DNA of 64,000 nt from Neckera pumila. Its lineage: Eukaryota; Streptophyta; Bryopsida; Hypnales; Neckeraceae. The notes beneath the pieces were generated by a model. That model did no database searches, was not told where the DNA came from, and saw nothing but the letters and a program-made list of their open reading frames with translations. Made by a program: the position numbers and the translations under genes. The stretch covers positions 43,629,413 to 43,693,412 of the forward strand of contig OZ018410.1 in assembly GCA_963969595.1 (NCBI GenBank), read 5' to 3'. This document shows, piece after piece, positions 24,885-35,409 of the stretch. How positions within the stretch are numbered: position 1 is the first letter of the stretch; each line of letters begins with the position of its first letter.

Positions 24885-24895
24885 GGCTTTTATAG
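24885..24895 (-). promoter_or_regulatory. TATA box of the hAT gene
   Basis: Minus-strand CTATAAAAGCC about 220 bp upstream of the transposase ATG, between the gene and the CpG-rich array. Sequence and position fit a core promoter. Confidence 0.55.
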
Positions 24896-24916
24896 AATTA
24901 TAGTCCCATCGCCCTT

Positions 24917-25245
24917 TGACCCGAGGTCGCTCCTTCAGCGACATGGGGCGACCAAGGGTCTATAATTACTTCAAATAGGGCGCATGTGGCTGAGGGGGCA
25001 ACCGCGGATCCAAACGAGGCGAACGCGGGTGCTAAAGGGGCGACTGCGGGTCCAAAAGGGGCAACTGTGGGTCCCAAATGTGGCAACCGCGGGTTCAGAT
25101 GGGCGAGCGCCGGATCCCAATCCAGGCGACCACGTGTTCCAAAATTGGCAAAGTCGAATCCAAAAAGGACAAATTCGGGTCCAACTAGTGCGAACTCGAG
25201 TCCTCTGGTGCAACTGCGGATGCGGAATTGGCAACCACGTGTCCC
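24917..25245 (+). repeat. CpG-rich 19-24-bp tandem array upstream of hAT
   Basis: About a dozen degenerate units of GGCGACYGCGGGTCCMAA type, the same motif as at 19718-19996 but less regular in length. One unit at 24917-24932 is inverted. It begins next to the hAT TATA box. It may be a subterminal binding array for a transposase or an upstream promoter element (inference). Confidence 0.85.
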
Positions 25246-25511
25246 TACATCAAATAATCTACTAATTTAATGGATTGTTTAGAATGCCAGTATTATTGTA
25301 GAAACTTACAATTTTATGTAATTCTAAAATCTAAAATCACGTGCACTGCTTTTGGCAATTCAAATACCCTAAACTCTTGTATATATGAAAGTTATAGTCC
25401 TTTTTTGAGCTTTAAGAAACTTGGTTTATCTTAGTCACAAAGACAACTTCCTAATTAGAATTGTTATAATTCAAATGTCATATCTATAAATTAATGTAGC
25501 CATCTTGAAAT

Positions 25512-26152
25512 TGTACCCCCTAAAGGCCCAAAAGCTATTTCAGCCTCTCAAAATTTATTTGAAATTGAATATGAAGTCAATACATTAATCATTTGTATCC
25601 ATATAAAAAAAATTGTAATCGTACAAACTCTTTGCAGACATGTTAGAGATCACATAAGAAAGAAAACACAAGAATATTCCCTAGAAATTGAAAGATTAAA
25701 ATATTTGGACATGAGGCTATTAAAACTGTAAAATATTTTGATCTACTTTTTTGATGTCAAGTCTTTGAAGTTTGTCACCCAACAATTAGAGGTTATATGG
25801 CCTAGTACGGGTAACCCCAATCAATTTATAACTTTCCAAAATCTTCCCAACAAATTTTGAAATAGATTCCTAGTGTAAATTTTTCTCAAAGACCTTGTGT
25901 ATTTGAGGCTCATTTTCAAGAGCCTACTATTGTACGGGCAATTAAGATTGCATTGGGAATACTCGCACAAAATCTTGAATACATATACCATAGTCACTCA
26001 TTTTTTCAATCAGGCTTAGGATGCTACAATTGAACTTCACAAAGAGATCTCGAAAAATATATAATGCTAAAAATAGAAATCTAATTGGATTGTATTTAAC
26101 TTCAAAATACCCTTGACACCACTTCTGGGTGCCTCGGACATTTAGTGGTTAA
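25512..26152 (+). mobile_element. TTAA-type element, subtype C
   Basis: The left end reads TACCCCCTAAAGGCCC. The right end reads CGGACATTTAGTGGTTAA, which is an imperfect inverted match. Its length is about 640 bp and it is non-coding. The interior and right end match the interrupted element at 30449-32196. Its right TTAA is also the left TTAA of the next element. Confidence 0.55.
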
Positions 26153-27094
26153 CCCCTAAAGGACCAAACATTTTTTTTGGCAACATAGCGATTTTGGGCC
26201 GCTTGCTACAAATGGAATTTTTTTTTTCCTCTTCAAAATTTGAACACAAAATGTATCCGAGGAGTAGTTTAAGGCCCAACAATTATCATAACATTTGAAA
26301 ACAAGGGTAAAAAGTTATTGCATGATATTTAGTTTTATTTGATCTTTGGGCAACCCAAGCCTAGGCCAGCAAAAAATGATTATTTAAAAACCACTTTCTT
26401 TAAAAATAAAAATTTGAAGTAGGTTCTTAAGATTTATATGTACGCGGAAAGCTTTGAATCATTCCATATTGATCAATGAGCCAAAACTTATGAGGATTCC
26501 TAGTTAGAGGGTAGTTATAGAATCCCTACTTAAAAAAAAGGTGAAGTCATTTATTTCACTCAATTTTCTATATATTTTTAAAAAGAATAGAATCATTAGG
26601 TGTAGGTTATTTATTTTTACATTATAACTGTTGGAATTGGCATTTTTCCATTCCGTAATAGAATTCCTTACAATTTAGTATTTTGAATCATTCTCTACTG
26701 CTGGCTACTTACTAATTTTTTCCTAGATGATGTACAATTCGAAATGATCTTAAATTTTTCAAGCATGTAGCCAACTTGCCTTCAAGAATGAATCTAAAGA
26801 GTTACCACCATTCTGGACATTTCTTCATTCAAATGTGATCCTAGGAAGCGCAGTTGCATGATTTCCCGTAGGGAAAAAAAAAAGATTTTTGTAAATTCGA
26901 ACGCAATTATATTGCAATTTACATGGTGGAAAATTTTGAAATTATTTGCACATCTTTTCAAACCATTTTACTATGATATCCTACGATTATATGTGTCCAA
27001 AAATGTTTTTTTCCCAAAATTTAGTACTTGTACTAGAAATGACAATTTTGGAGCAATTTTGATGAAAACATAGTTACAAACCTTTAGGGGTTCA
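26149..27094 (+). mobile_element. TTAA-bounded element, subtype B
   Basis: Starts TTAACCCCTAAAGGACCAAAC. Ends AACCTTTAGGGG followed by TTCA, a one-base change from TTAA. It is about 946 bp, non-coding, and homologous throughout to 6314-7246 and, inverted, to 35406-36369. Confidence 0.8.
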
Positions 27095-27640
27095 AGTTAC
27101 AGGGCATTGGATGGACACTTCTATAAATCTGTGGCTTCTCAAAATGCATTTCTAAATTCTAATGTCCTATGTTTTGCGCTAATTGCACACCACCTTTCAT
27201 ACAATCACTATGAATGCCATAAAATAATATCTTTGCAAATAACATTAAACCCGTTCAAATCTGGAAGGGCCTTTGCATGTTTTTAATCTAATGATTGTAT
27301 TTAGGGCTTTCAAATACTTTATTCATATATTAAAGGACTTCCATGGGCTCTATATTACTCATAATATCATATAAATAAATTGACAAAAATTCATGAATAC
27401 AGTAATGACATCATTTACAAGAAAATACATTTTTATTCATGAAAGATCAACACAGATTTGACATACTTTTGGTCAAAAGAATGTCCAAAATTCATACTAA
27501 AATTTTATATATACACACGTTTAGAAATAACATAGTCATACAAAAATCTAACACCCTAATCAAGCAACATCCATGTAGAGTTTGTAGACTTTATCTACCA
27601 CTTTCTTCATTGTTCATTCATGTGCTCTTTTGTTGCCTTC
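27095..27640. other. AT-rich spacer
   Basis: Nothing coding is seen. A short stretch near 27130-27160 resembles the interior of subtype C elements, so a fragment may be present. Confidence 0.4.
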
Positions 27641-27675
27641 TCCTTGAAGACCTGCTCTTGCGCGGGCCATCTCCT

Positions 27676-28635
27676 TCAAGACCTGCTCTTCCTCAACTTG
27701 CCACTGCTTGAAAGAATTCGGAACCATCCTCTTGTTCTTGATAAAAAAAAAGGCTTAAACATTTTGTAAAATGAAATGTATTGTTTCTTCCATTTAATGC
27801 TCTTTTCATATTCCGCTTCCAACATCTTCAAAGAATCCCACATTTCTTTCAATTCAACAAATTCTGATGGAGACGTCTGTTGTTGCTCATCTACACACAC
27901 CACATCAAACTCCAAAGTCCTGGCAAAAGGGGCTTTATCTTTCATGGAATGGAGGTGATTCAACCTAGATTGAGCTACCTCCAAACTATGCCTTTCGTCA
28001 TTGCCCCGAATCTCTTCCATCCTACACTTTTCCATTATTTTGTGTAGTTCTTTCTTTCTGACTTGCTTTGGATTGGAACTGAATCCTCCATCTTGCCCTT
28101 TATTGAATGTTAGATAGAACTCTTCCAACCTGACCATCTCTTGTTGTTGAACAGCTAAACGAGTGAAGCCAGCACCTATTTGTTCTTGTAAATTGTGCAT
28201 GTCGTCAATCTCAATATCCTTTGTGGTCCTGTCCAGTAAAATCTGACACTCCATATTTTTTTCTTCTATTTGAGCAAGAAGATCCTTCAATTGCGCCTTG
28301 TACTTTTCCTTCATAGATTTCTTGCTAGATTCATTGTATACCAGTTCATCTGATTCTCCATGGGGAACTACCTCTTGAATCCAATCATCAACTTCATCCT
28401 CATGCCACTTTAACATTAAGAGCGGCGTGGGCTCCGGTTCAGTCTCAAAATAGAAATCATCCTGAGCCATTTCTCTCAAGCGTGCTTCCACATGTTGCTC
28501 CGCTTTATGAGTTAAGAGATGAGAGACATGCATTGGTTCCACCGTTGCAAGAGGTTTTGTGATTAGGGAATTGCAAGTCGTATTAAGGAAGGAGCCCTTT
28601 TGCATTACGGTTATCAAACTGAGACTGAAAGGCAT
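27676..28635 (-). CDS. Coiled-coil protein of unknown function, transposon-associated
   Basis: I do not recognise this 319-codon frame. It starts at an ATG (28635); the internal Met of the MHVSHLLTHK stretch is an alternative start. An acidic segment (FETEPEPTP, DEVDDWIQE) is followed by long Lys/Glu/Leu-rich coiled coil and an aromatic C-terminus (WKKQYISFYKMF). This order of acidic part, coiled coil and aromatic end resembles the ORF at 32815-34308, though sequence identity is low. A run of nine A at 27743-27751 lies near the 3' end. The neighbouring frame beyond it stays charged and helical (FKQWQVEEEQVLKEMA), so a frameshift there probably cut the original C-terminus. It is head-to-head with the kinase-like fragment at 28642. 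Confidence 0.5.
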   Translation of the reverse strand: MPFSLSLITVMQKGSFLNTTCNSLITKPLATVEPMHVSHLLTHKAEQHVEARLREMAQDDFYFETEPEPTPLLMLKWHEDEVDDWIQEVVPHGESDELVYNESSKKSMKEKYKAQLKDLLAQIEEKNMECQILLDRTTKDIEIDDMHNLQEQIGAGFTRLAVQQQEMVRLEEFYLTFNKGQDGGFSSNPKQVRKKELHKIMEKCRMEEIRGNDERHSLEVAQSRLNHLHSMKDKAPFARTLEFDVVCVDEQQQTSPSEFVELKEMWDSLKMLEAEYEKSIKWKKQYISFYKMFKPFFLSRTRGWFRILSSSGKLRKSRS

Positions 28636-28641
28636 GAGTTG

Positions 28642-28989
28642 ATGTCAGGGAAATGGTGGGTGGCTCCAAAGTTGTTCTATCAGTATGGGCCACAAAATTC
28701 AGCAACAAGTCTTGAAAAGGTTCGACCTCAATACCAATATACGGTCAAATCAGACTCATTTTCTATTGGGAAATTGTGCCAAGCAATGAAGATTCAGAAC
28801 ATTGTTGAAGTAGATCAGGACCTATTCCCCCATCAAGATGGTTTAAGGTACTTTGCAATGAAAGTACGGGAGCTTTTTCATGCACAAGTGGATAAAAGAG
28901 CAACATGTTCCCAAGTGGTGGACTCGCTCATGTGCAAGCCATGGTTCATGAAGCCCCCCAAATTTGTTTTCTGCGACTCTGTTGTGTAG
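28642..28989 (+). pseudogene. Protein-kinase C-lobe-like fragment
   Basis: A 115-codon frame that looks like the second half of a protein kinase. GKWWVAPKL sits where the activation segment has G-T-x-x-Y/W-x-A-P-E. VKSDSFSIGKL matches the subdomain IX block (normally K-S-D-V-W-S-x-G). DKRATCSQVVDSLMCKPWF matches the subdomain XI block (R-P-T-x-x-x-x-L-x-H-P-W-F). The ATP-binding lobe and the HRD and DFG motifs are absent, and the in-frame region before the ATG stops at 28564. It should not be an active kinase. Either a transposon-carried gene piece or a truncated relic is possible. Confidence 0.45.
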
Positions 28990-29011
28990 TAGCATAGGCT
29001 ATTACAACTTG

Positions 29012-29098
29012 TTGTAGAGTAGTAGGACTATAAATAGAGTAGTAGGTATAGAGTAGTAGGTCCTAGAGTAGTAGGACTAGTAGAGTAGTAGGACTATA
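29012..29098 (+). repeat. TAGAGTAGTAGG short tandem repeat
   Basis: Five or so imperfect copies of TAGAGTAGTAGGACTA directly 3' of the kinase-like fragment. Confidence 0.7.
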
Positions 29099-29463
29099 TA
29101 TGTTGGCATAGTTCAGTGCCAAGTTTTTTGATATATCCTTGTAATTATATAAACATATTTTATTACAAAGTACAATTTTTGCAAAAGTAGAAAGTAATGT
29201 GCATGACTTTGCACCTCCCCCCAATTATTTTTTCCATTGAAAATTCTAGCAAATAATAAATTATCTGAATATAGTCCGTTTTAAGTGAAGTTACATATGA
29301 GGGTAGAATCCCTTTTGTATTATAACATGTCCAAAGTTCACTGTTCATAATTCTAATTTTATAATTTTTGAGAGTGCTTCTGAGGGTTGCCAAAAACTTT
29401 TGGCGTCATTGTGAGTAGTGGAATCTTTAAACTAAGTTCAATTTTGAAAATGTGGATTAAATT

Positions 29464-30330
29464 TTTTACCTGTAAAGGACCAAGGCATTTCTTCCATGAA
29501 AAGACAATGGAAAGTGCCATTTCTATTGCAAAGCAAAAAAAATTTAGTAATTATTCCTTTTTGCATATCTAACCATAGGATCTTATACTACACTAGTACA
29601 AGAATGTATAGAAGAAATTTCAAAAACTTTCACCGCATACATTGCAAGATATTTGCATTGGAAGTGTAAAAAAAAAGTTTTTGGCACCTTTTTCAACTAG
29701 AATATTTGGCTTCGAATCTTCTAAACTTATATTTTTTGCATTAAAGATGATGTGTTCCTAGTATTTTATGTTGAGTAGTTAAGTTGAGAATCTAGGAAAA
29801 AAATATTAGGAAAAAAACACTTATTTTTTCTCATTAAATTTTTTAAAAATAACAGTATGTTCAAGATTGAAGGGAACAGTACATTGTAAATAGCTTCAAG
29901 AAGGAATCCAAACACATTAAGTCAATAATCCCAACGATTAGATTGTTGTAACATGCAAACTAAATCCTATCTTACAATTATTTTGAAAAAAGTATTCAAT
30001 TGCATTAAAAAACGAGTTCTATAAATCATTTTTTCAAGAAGATGCTTAGATTGCCCAAGAAAATATGATTGTCTATAACTTTCTCAGAACTAGTCCAAAT
30101 AGAATGAATCAAAGCTTCACATATAGACAAAAATATTGTTTTTCAAGAATTTTTGTTTTTTTTAATTTATTTCGACTTTATGTGATTTTCCTTTTGTTGC
30201 TCACCAAACTCTGATTTTTCTTGTTGTACTACAACTTTTGCTTTGGGGCACTGCTTGAAATAAAAATTATATATTCACAAAGCTCTTGCACAATTGCACA
30301 ACCTCAGAATATCCCAATAAATTCTACAAA
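29464..30330 (-). mobile_element. TTAA-type element, subtype A, inverted and truncated
   Basis: Begins with a decayed end (TACCTGTAAAGGACCAAGG) and continues as the reverse complement of subtype A. The far terminus is lost near 30330, so the copy is old or truncated. Confidence 0.6.
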
Positions 30331-30448
30331 TACTATATGTGTTTTTAGTCTAATTAGAAGTAGTCTTTAGCATGTGAAGTGAAACACTGTAGGCCTGCGA
30401 CCCACGGTCGCTGTAGACCCGTGCTACCCTGGACCGATGGTTCTAAGG

Positions 30449-32196
30449 TTTAGCCCCTAAATGCCAAAGGCCTATTTTGAGCCTCTCTAAATTTGCTTTA
30501 CATTGAACCAGAAGCCAACATTTTGATAAGTCTGATCAACTATTTTTAAATTGTAACCATGCAAATTCAAACTAGACATATTAGAAATCACATAGGAAGA
30601 GAAAACATGATTATATCACTTATAAGTTGGAAGATTATAGCGATTGACCATAAGGGTGTTAAACTTATGAAAAAATTGAAATTCACTTTTAATAAGTCAA
30701 ATCTAAAAATTTGGTGACCCAAAGGATATGAAATTTAGCAGCCTAATATGAATTCCTTTAATCACTTTATGGCTTCTCAAAATGTACTCTACAATTTTTT
30801 TAAATGAATTTTGAATGTGATTTTTTCTTCAAGTCCTACTGTATTTGAGGCTCATTTGCAAGAGCTCTGAACTCTACAGGAAGTCAAGATTGCAATGTAT
30901 ACCCTTGCACAAAACCTGGAATAGAAAAATCACTATCATTTATTTGGAAGATCAGATGTTTGATGATGAAACTAAACTTCATGAAGAATCTTTCAAAAAT
31001 ATTTATTTTTATAAAATAGAAAAATAATTAGGTTTTAATTAGCTTCAGAGTTATGAAAAGAACAAAGGGCCATTGAATCATGCACTCCCCATTTTTTTTT
31101 AAATTTAAAGGGTGCATTAACCCCTAAAGGACCATTGTCCCTTCGGGGGACAAATGCGTTTTCGGGCAGGTACCTATGGGCTGAAATTTTCTCTTGGTTT
31201 TTTGAAACTTTTTTTGGAGGTAGAAAATCTGATTAGCTTCGTGGGAATATAATTTTTTTCACATTTGGTGCCCGGGAACAAAATTTATGACTAAATAAGC
31301 TCAAAACAAGGGACGGCGGGCAGCCCGGGCAGCCAAAAAAAAATGGACAAAAATTTGAATTTTTTTTTTTAATATTTTTTTTCTCATAGATTGTGTTTTT
31401 GCCTATCTGGAAAGCTTTGATTAATTTCATTTGGATTTGTTATGAGAAAGTTATGGACATTCTTGTTTTTTGGGCAATTAGAGCATCTTCTTGAAAAAAA
31501 TAACTTCTAGGATGCATTTCTGAATGCAATTTTTCAAATTTTTCATTATTTTTTTTTTTGCATGGTTAAGTTTACTTGCTAGAACAATCTGACCATTTGG
31601 ATTAGTGCATTTTAATTCCATCTAAAGTATATGAATATTTTAGATTTTCCCTCTATCTTGTATCTACCTCTAATTAACAATTTTTAAAGAATGAAAATTA
31701 AGCTTTTTTTCTTTTTTTTTTTTTCCTAGACTCTCAACTCAATTATCCACTAGAAAGATTTAAAGCTCAAAACTCTGTAGTGCAAAAATTTTAAGTTAAA
31801 AATGTTCAAAGTCAAAAAATCTAGTTCCGCAATGTGCTGAAAATCTTGTTTTTTTCACTTTAAAGGCATATATCTTGCAATCCGTGCAGTCAAAAATTCT
31901 GAATTTTTTTCCACACACTCTCATACTAGTTAGGTGTAAGATCCTATGGTTAGAAGTGAAAAAAAAAAACTTTTCAAATTTTTTACTTTTTGCTATAGAA
32001 ATGGTAGTTTTTAATGTTTTTTGGCAGAAAAAGGGCCTTGGTCCTTTAGGGGTTAACGAATGGTCCACCAAATTGCGCACTCCCCAATGTATTTAGTTAT
32101 TTTAAGGGTGCATTAACATAAAGGCAAGAACTCATGCAATCCCCACATTTTTTTTAAAAGGGTGTTACACCATATTTTGGTCCCTCGGGCATTTAA
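30449..32196 (+). mobile_element. Subtype C TTAA element interrupted by a subtype A element
   Basis: The left end is TTTAGCCCCTAAATGCC at 30449. The right end, TCCCTCGGGCATTTAA at 32181-32196, matches the right end of the subtype C copy at 25512-26152. Between them, at a TTAA, sits the complete subtype A element 31117-32056. Near its right end the host element carries three imperfect ~60-bp direct repeats (GCACTCCCC...AAGGGTGCATTAA). Confidence 0.6.
31117..32056 (+). mobile_element. TTAA-bounded element, subtype A, complete and nested
   Basis: TTAACCCCTAAAGGACCATTG at the left and CTTGGTCCTTTAGGGGTTAA at the right, with 14-bp inverted repeats and TTAA on both sides. It is 940 bp and non-coding. 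It splits a host repeat whose unoccupied copy (AAGGGTGCATTAACATAAAGG type) lies at 32104-32120 with a single TTAA. This shows that TTAA is duplicated on insertion. Confidence 0.88.
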
Positions 32197-32225
32197 GATT
32201 TTTGTGCCTACTTGTGTTTTTCCCA

Positions 32226-32480
32226 GGACCCGCGGTCGCCCTTGGACTCGCGGTCGCCCCTGGAACTCAAGAACTGTTTTGTTTGAATAGCCCTAGCCCA
32301 CAACACCCGAGGTTGCCCCAACACCCACGGTCGCCTCAACATTTGCGCTTGCAGTCTCGCACCAACACCCGAGGTCGCCCCAAAATGCGCAGTCGCCTCC
32401 AGACCCGCGATCGCCCCGATTTCGTGACCTGCACGCGGTCTAGAGCAACTTTGGTTACTAATGGAAGTCGCCTGGACTGT
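32226..32480 (-). repeat. CpG-rich tandem array upstream of the 32.8-kb ORF
   Basis: Degenerate units of 17-22 bp reading ACCCGCGGTCGCCCC on the plus strand, the reverse complement of the units at 19718 and 24917. It lies 5' of the ORF starting at 32815. Relative to the gene it has the same orientation as the arrays upstream of the hAT gene and of the 40.3-kb paralogue. Confidence 0.8.
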
Positions 32481-32814
32481 AAGTTACCACTTCCTCCTCT
32501 ACGCATTGTCTGTCAACCACCTAGTGGCTGATTGCATGGACATGAGTTGGGCTTGAGTTTGTAAGGGGATATTATATCCTTTTGCACCTCAATTTTCTCT
32601 ACGGTCTTACTTGGACACTCACTTCTTGACACATTTCCAAACTTGATTGCCATTGTGAATGTGAAAGATTGCATTTTTGTAAGTTTGAAGTACAATTTAT
32701 TTGTAGTTTGACTTGGGTATAGTAAGGGCGGCTCCTTCTTGTAATCGACATAGACACAAGGTATATTAGTATCGGTAGTCTAAACTTCAGCACCCTAGCA
32801 CTAGGTCCTAAACC

Positions 32815-34308
32815 ATGGACAACAAGCCACCACCATTGCTCCTTCGTAGCCTTGAAACCCTTACTGCGAAGCAGAGAAAGGAGATTCACGACAAGAATCG
32901 ACCACGAGCCGGGAAGAAGCACAACCGACGTGTGGCAATCTTAACTAATCCCAAGATCAAGGCATTCAAGGGTTGGAGAAACGAACCTGAACCTTGGAAT
33001 TATGCAACGGTTAAAAAATATGTGGATTGGTGCCACATCTCCAATTTGTTTCCATGGTACCGTCATCATAAACATCTGAATACCAACAAGGCAAATCTTG
33101 CATACTACAAGAATATAGCCTTTAAGCGCAGATGCTGTGAGGTATGGTTTACTTTGTACTTGGAGAACAAGACGTATTGCAACGATGGTTTCAGTTTCTT
33201 TCTAGCCCAAATGGTGTATACAGAACTGATATTGAAGAAGGAGGTGGACTGGACAACTCTAAAGGAGCTTCCTGTTGGTATCTGTCCGGAGAAAGCCAAA
33301 TTATTTGAGATAGAATTACCCAACAATTGGCAAACTTTTCTGCGACCCATGAAGCTTGGGAAGTCAATTGTTCCCGATGAACAGGTAGTGTAGTCGGCTA
33401 CTTCAAGCGATGATGAGCATACTCATGAATATGACGGGTATTCTTTTGTGAGTGAAGATGAAGATATTTCTATGGAGGAAGCAGGGAAGGCATTCTTGGA
33501 AAGAACAGATCAAAAGGGGAAAAGGATTGAGGACCCTATAATAATTGAAGAGGAAGAGGGGAAGGCATTCTTGGAGAGAGCTAATCAGAAGGGGAAAGGT
33601 GTTGAGGACCCTATGACAATTGAAGAGGGAGAGCAAAGTGGTGGTAGAAGTGATTCCGAGGATGATGAAGACATCTTTCTTGCAAAAGTACAAAGCGCGA
33701 AGTTGACTTTGAAAGCCAAGAAAGAAGAATTGAAGAGTTTGAAGGAGGGTGAAGCTAATCATGGCTTTGTGGATGATTTGAAGCTGAAGTTGAAGTCTAT
33801 AACTAAGGCCATTGAAGAGAATGATAAAGATTTTGATGCCTTGAAGACCAACCGCGATTTGTATTTGAAGAAATATACAAGCGGAAAGACCTACGTAATG
33901 GATGAGCATATGGTATGGGAGTCAAAACTTGAAACCCTTCAACGTAGACGTCAGGTGGTAGAGCAGAAAAGGCGAGCCATGAATCTTGAAACAAAAGAAA
34001 AAGAAAAAAAATATCTTGATATTGCTGTGCAACATGCCTCACAGACGGACCTTTTGGCTTTAGACCCTACATATAGAGAGAAGCATGGAGAATTACAAAC
34101 GTTTCGGGAGCTGTTAAAGTTCCATGAAAAACAATTGACAAGTATGAAAGATGAAGAGCGTAAATTGGCTGCTGAGTGTGAGTACTATAGAGCGTGGAAG
34201 AAGTGGGCTTTCCATACCTTTGGGAAAGAAGATGATTATGATGAAGAAGAAACGCAGCCTGAGCCTGGGATGCCTGAGCCTAGGATGAGTGACTTCATCA
34301 TCAGATGA
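32815..34308 (+). CDS. Intronless ORF of an unrecognised family with one in-frame TAG
   Basis: I cannot name this family. ATG at 32815 (AAACCATGGAC) opens a 498-codon frame that is continuous except for a single TAG at 33391-33393. Residues 1-192 form a basic, Trp/Tyr-rich domain (AFKGWRNEPEPW, VDWCHISNLFPW, KKEVDWTTLKE). An acidic linker follows with a near-duplicate of about 27 residues (GKAFLERxxQKGK twice, 33490-33620), then a long Lys/Glu coiled coil ending near AWKKWAFHTFG. The N-terminal domain has a clear paralogue at 37880-40334 on the other strand. Lack of introns, a CpG-rich array upstream and flanking TTAA elements point to a transposon-borne gene. The TAG may be a disabling mutation (CAG or TGG to TAG), a readthrough site, or the real end of a first ORF. 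Confidence 0.6.
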
Positions 34309-34464
34309 ATAAGTCACAATTAATCAGGATTACAATTGTAAAAAACATTGCGGGAAAACAATTTTCTTTGATGTAATGTACTCTTGTCTTGTGTATGTCA
34401 AGTAAACAAATGAGTAAAATGTTTCAATGGCAATGTACAGACTACAGTGCACATGGTCCAAGCT

Positions 34465-35409
34465 TTGAACCTTTAAAGTTCTATTGTAATATTGTTCCCT
34501 TGGGGACAAGGCAGATTTAGGGCAAGTATCTATGACCTCAATTTTTAAACCCGAAACTTTTTGGAACTTTTCCATAAGATAGAAAAATTGATTAGCTTTG
34601 TGGAAATATAATTTTTATTTCAATTGGAACTTGGTAGCAAAAGTTGTACTACAAAAATACTCAAACTAGACTTGGCGTGTATTCGGTAACTCGGGTAGCA
34701 CAAATAATTTTGCAAAAAGTCTATTTTTTTTTTTTTTTTTCTCTTAAATAAGAAATTTTTGTCTACATGTGAAGCTTTGATTCATTCCATTTTGATATAT
34801 TATAAGGAAGTTATGGACAATCTTAGTTTTCGGGCTCTTAGAGCATCTTCTTGAAAAAATAACTTGTCGGGTTCATTTTTGAATGCAATTTTCATAAGTT
34901 TTCACAATTTTTTTTTTAAAATGTTGCGCTAGCTTGCTAAAACAATGTCACCATTGGGATTATTATATGTCAATTGCATCTAAGAGCTATTAATGACTTG
35001 GGATTTTATTCAATGTTGGACCTACTTCTACTTAGCAAGTTTTGAAAGAATGAAAATCAAGTGTATTTCGGAATTTTTTTCGTAGACTTTCAATCGACAT
35101 CTTCAATAGAAGAAATTTTTAATGCAAAGTCTATAGTGCAAAGTCTTTCCACCACTGCCAATCAAAGTTATTTGAAATTGCAGGCTAGTATTCAATTTTT
35201 ATTTTTATTTCTTTAAATGCTAATATCTTCCAATATATACCGTCAAACTTCATGAAATTTTTACCACATGATCTTTGACAAGTGAAGTACAAGATCGTAC
35301 GATTAGTTATTTAAAAAATGATTTTTTGGGGTTCTTGAATAAACACAGCAGAAATGGCAGTTCTGAGTGGTGTTTGACAAGGAAATAGCCTTAGGACTTT
35401 AAGGGTTAA
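34465..35409 (+). mobile_element. TTAA-type element, subtype A variant
   Basis: The left end is decayed (GAACCTTTAAAGTTCTATTG, then TTGTTCCCTTGGGGACAAGG as in subtype A). The right end is GGACTTTAAGGGTTAA. It is about 945 bp and non-coding. It ends in the same TTAA that starts the next element. Confidence 0.7.

Noticed and set aside
24898..25270. Several 60-90-codon frames on both strands
   Set aside because: Same CpG-rich repeat artefact as at 19.7 kb.
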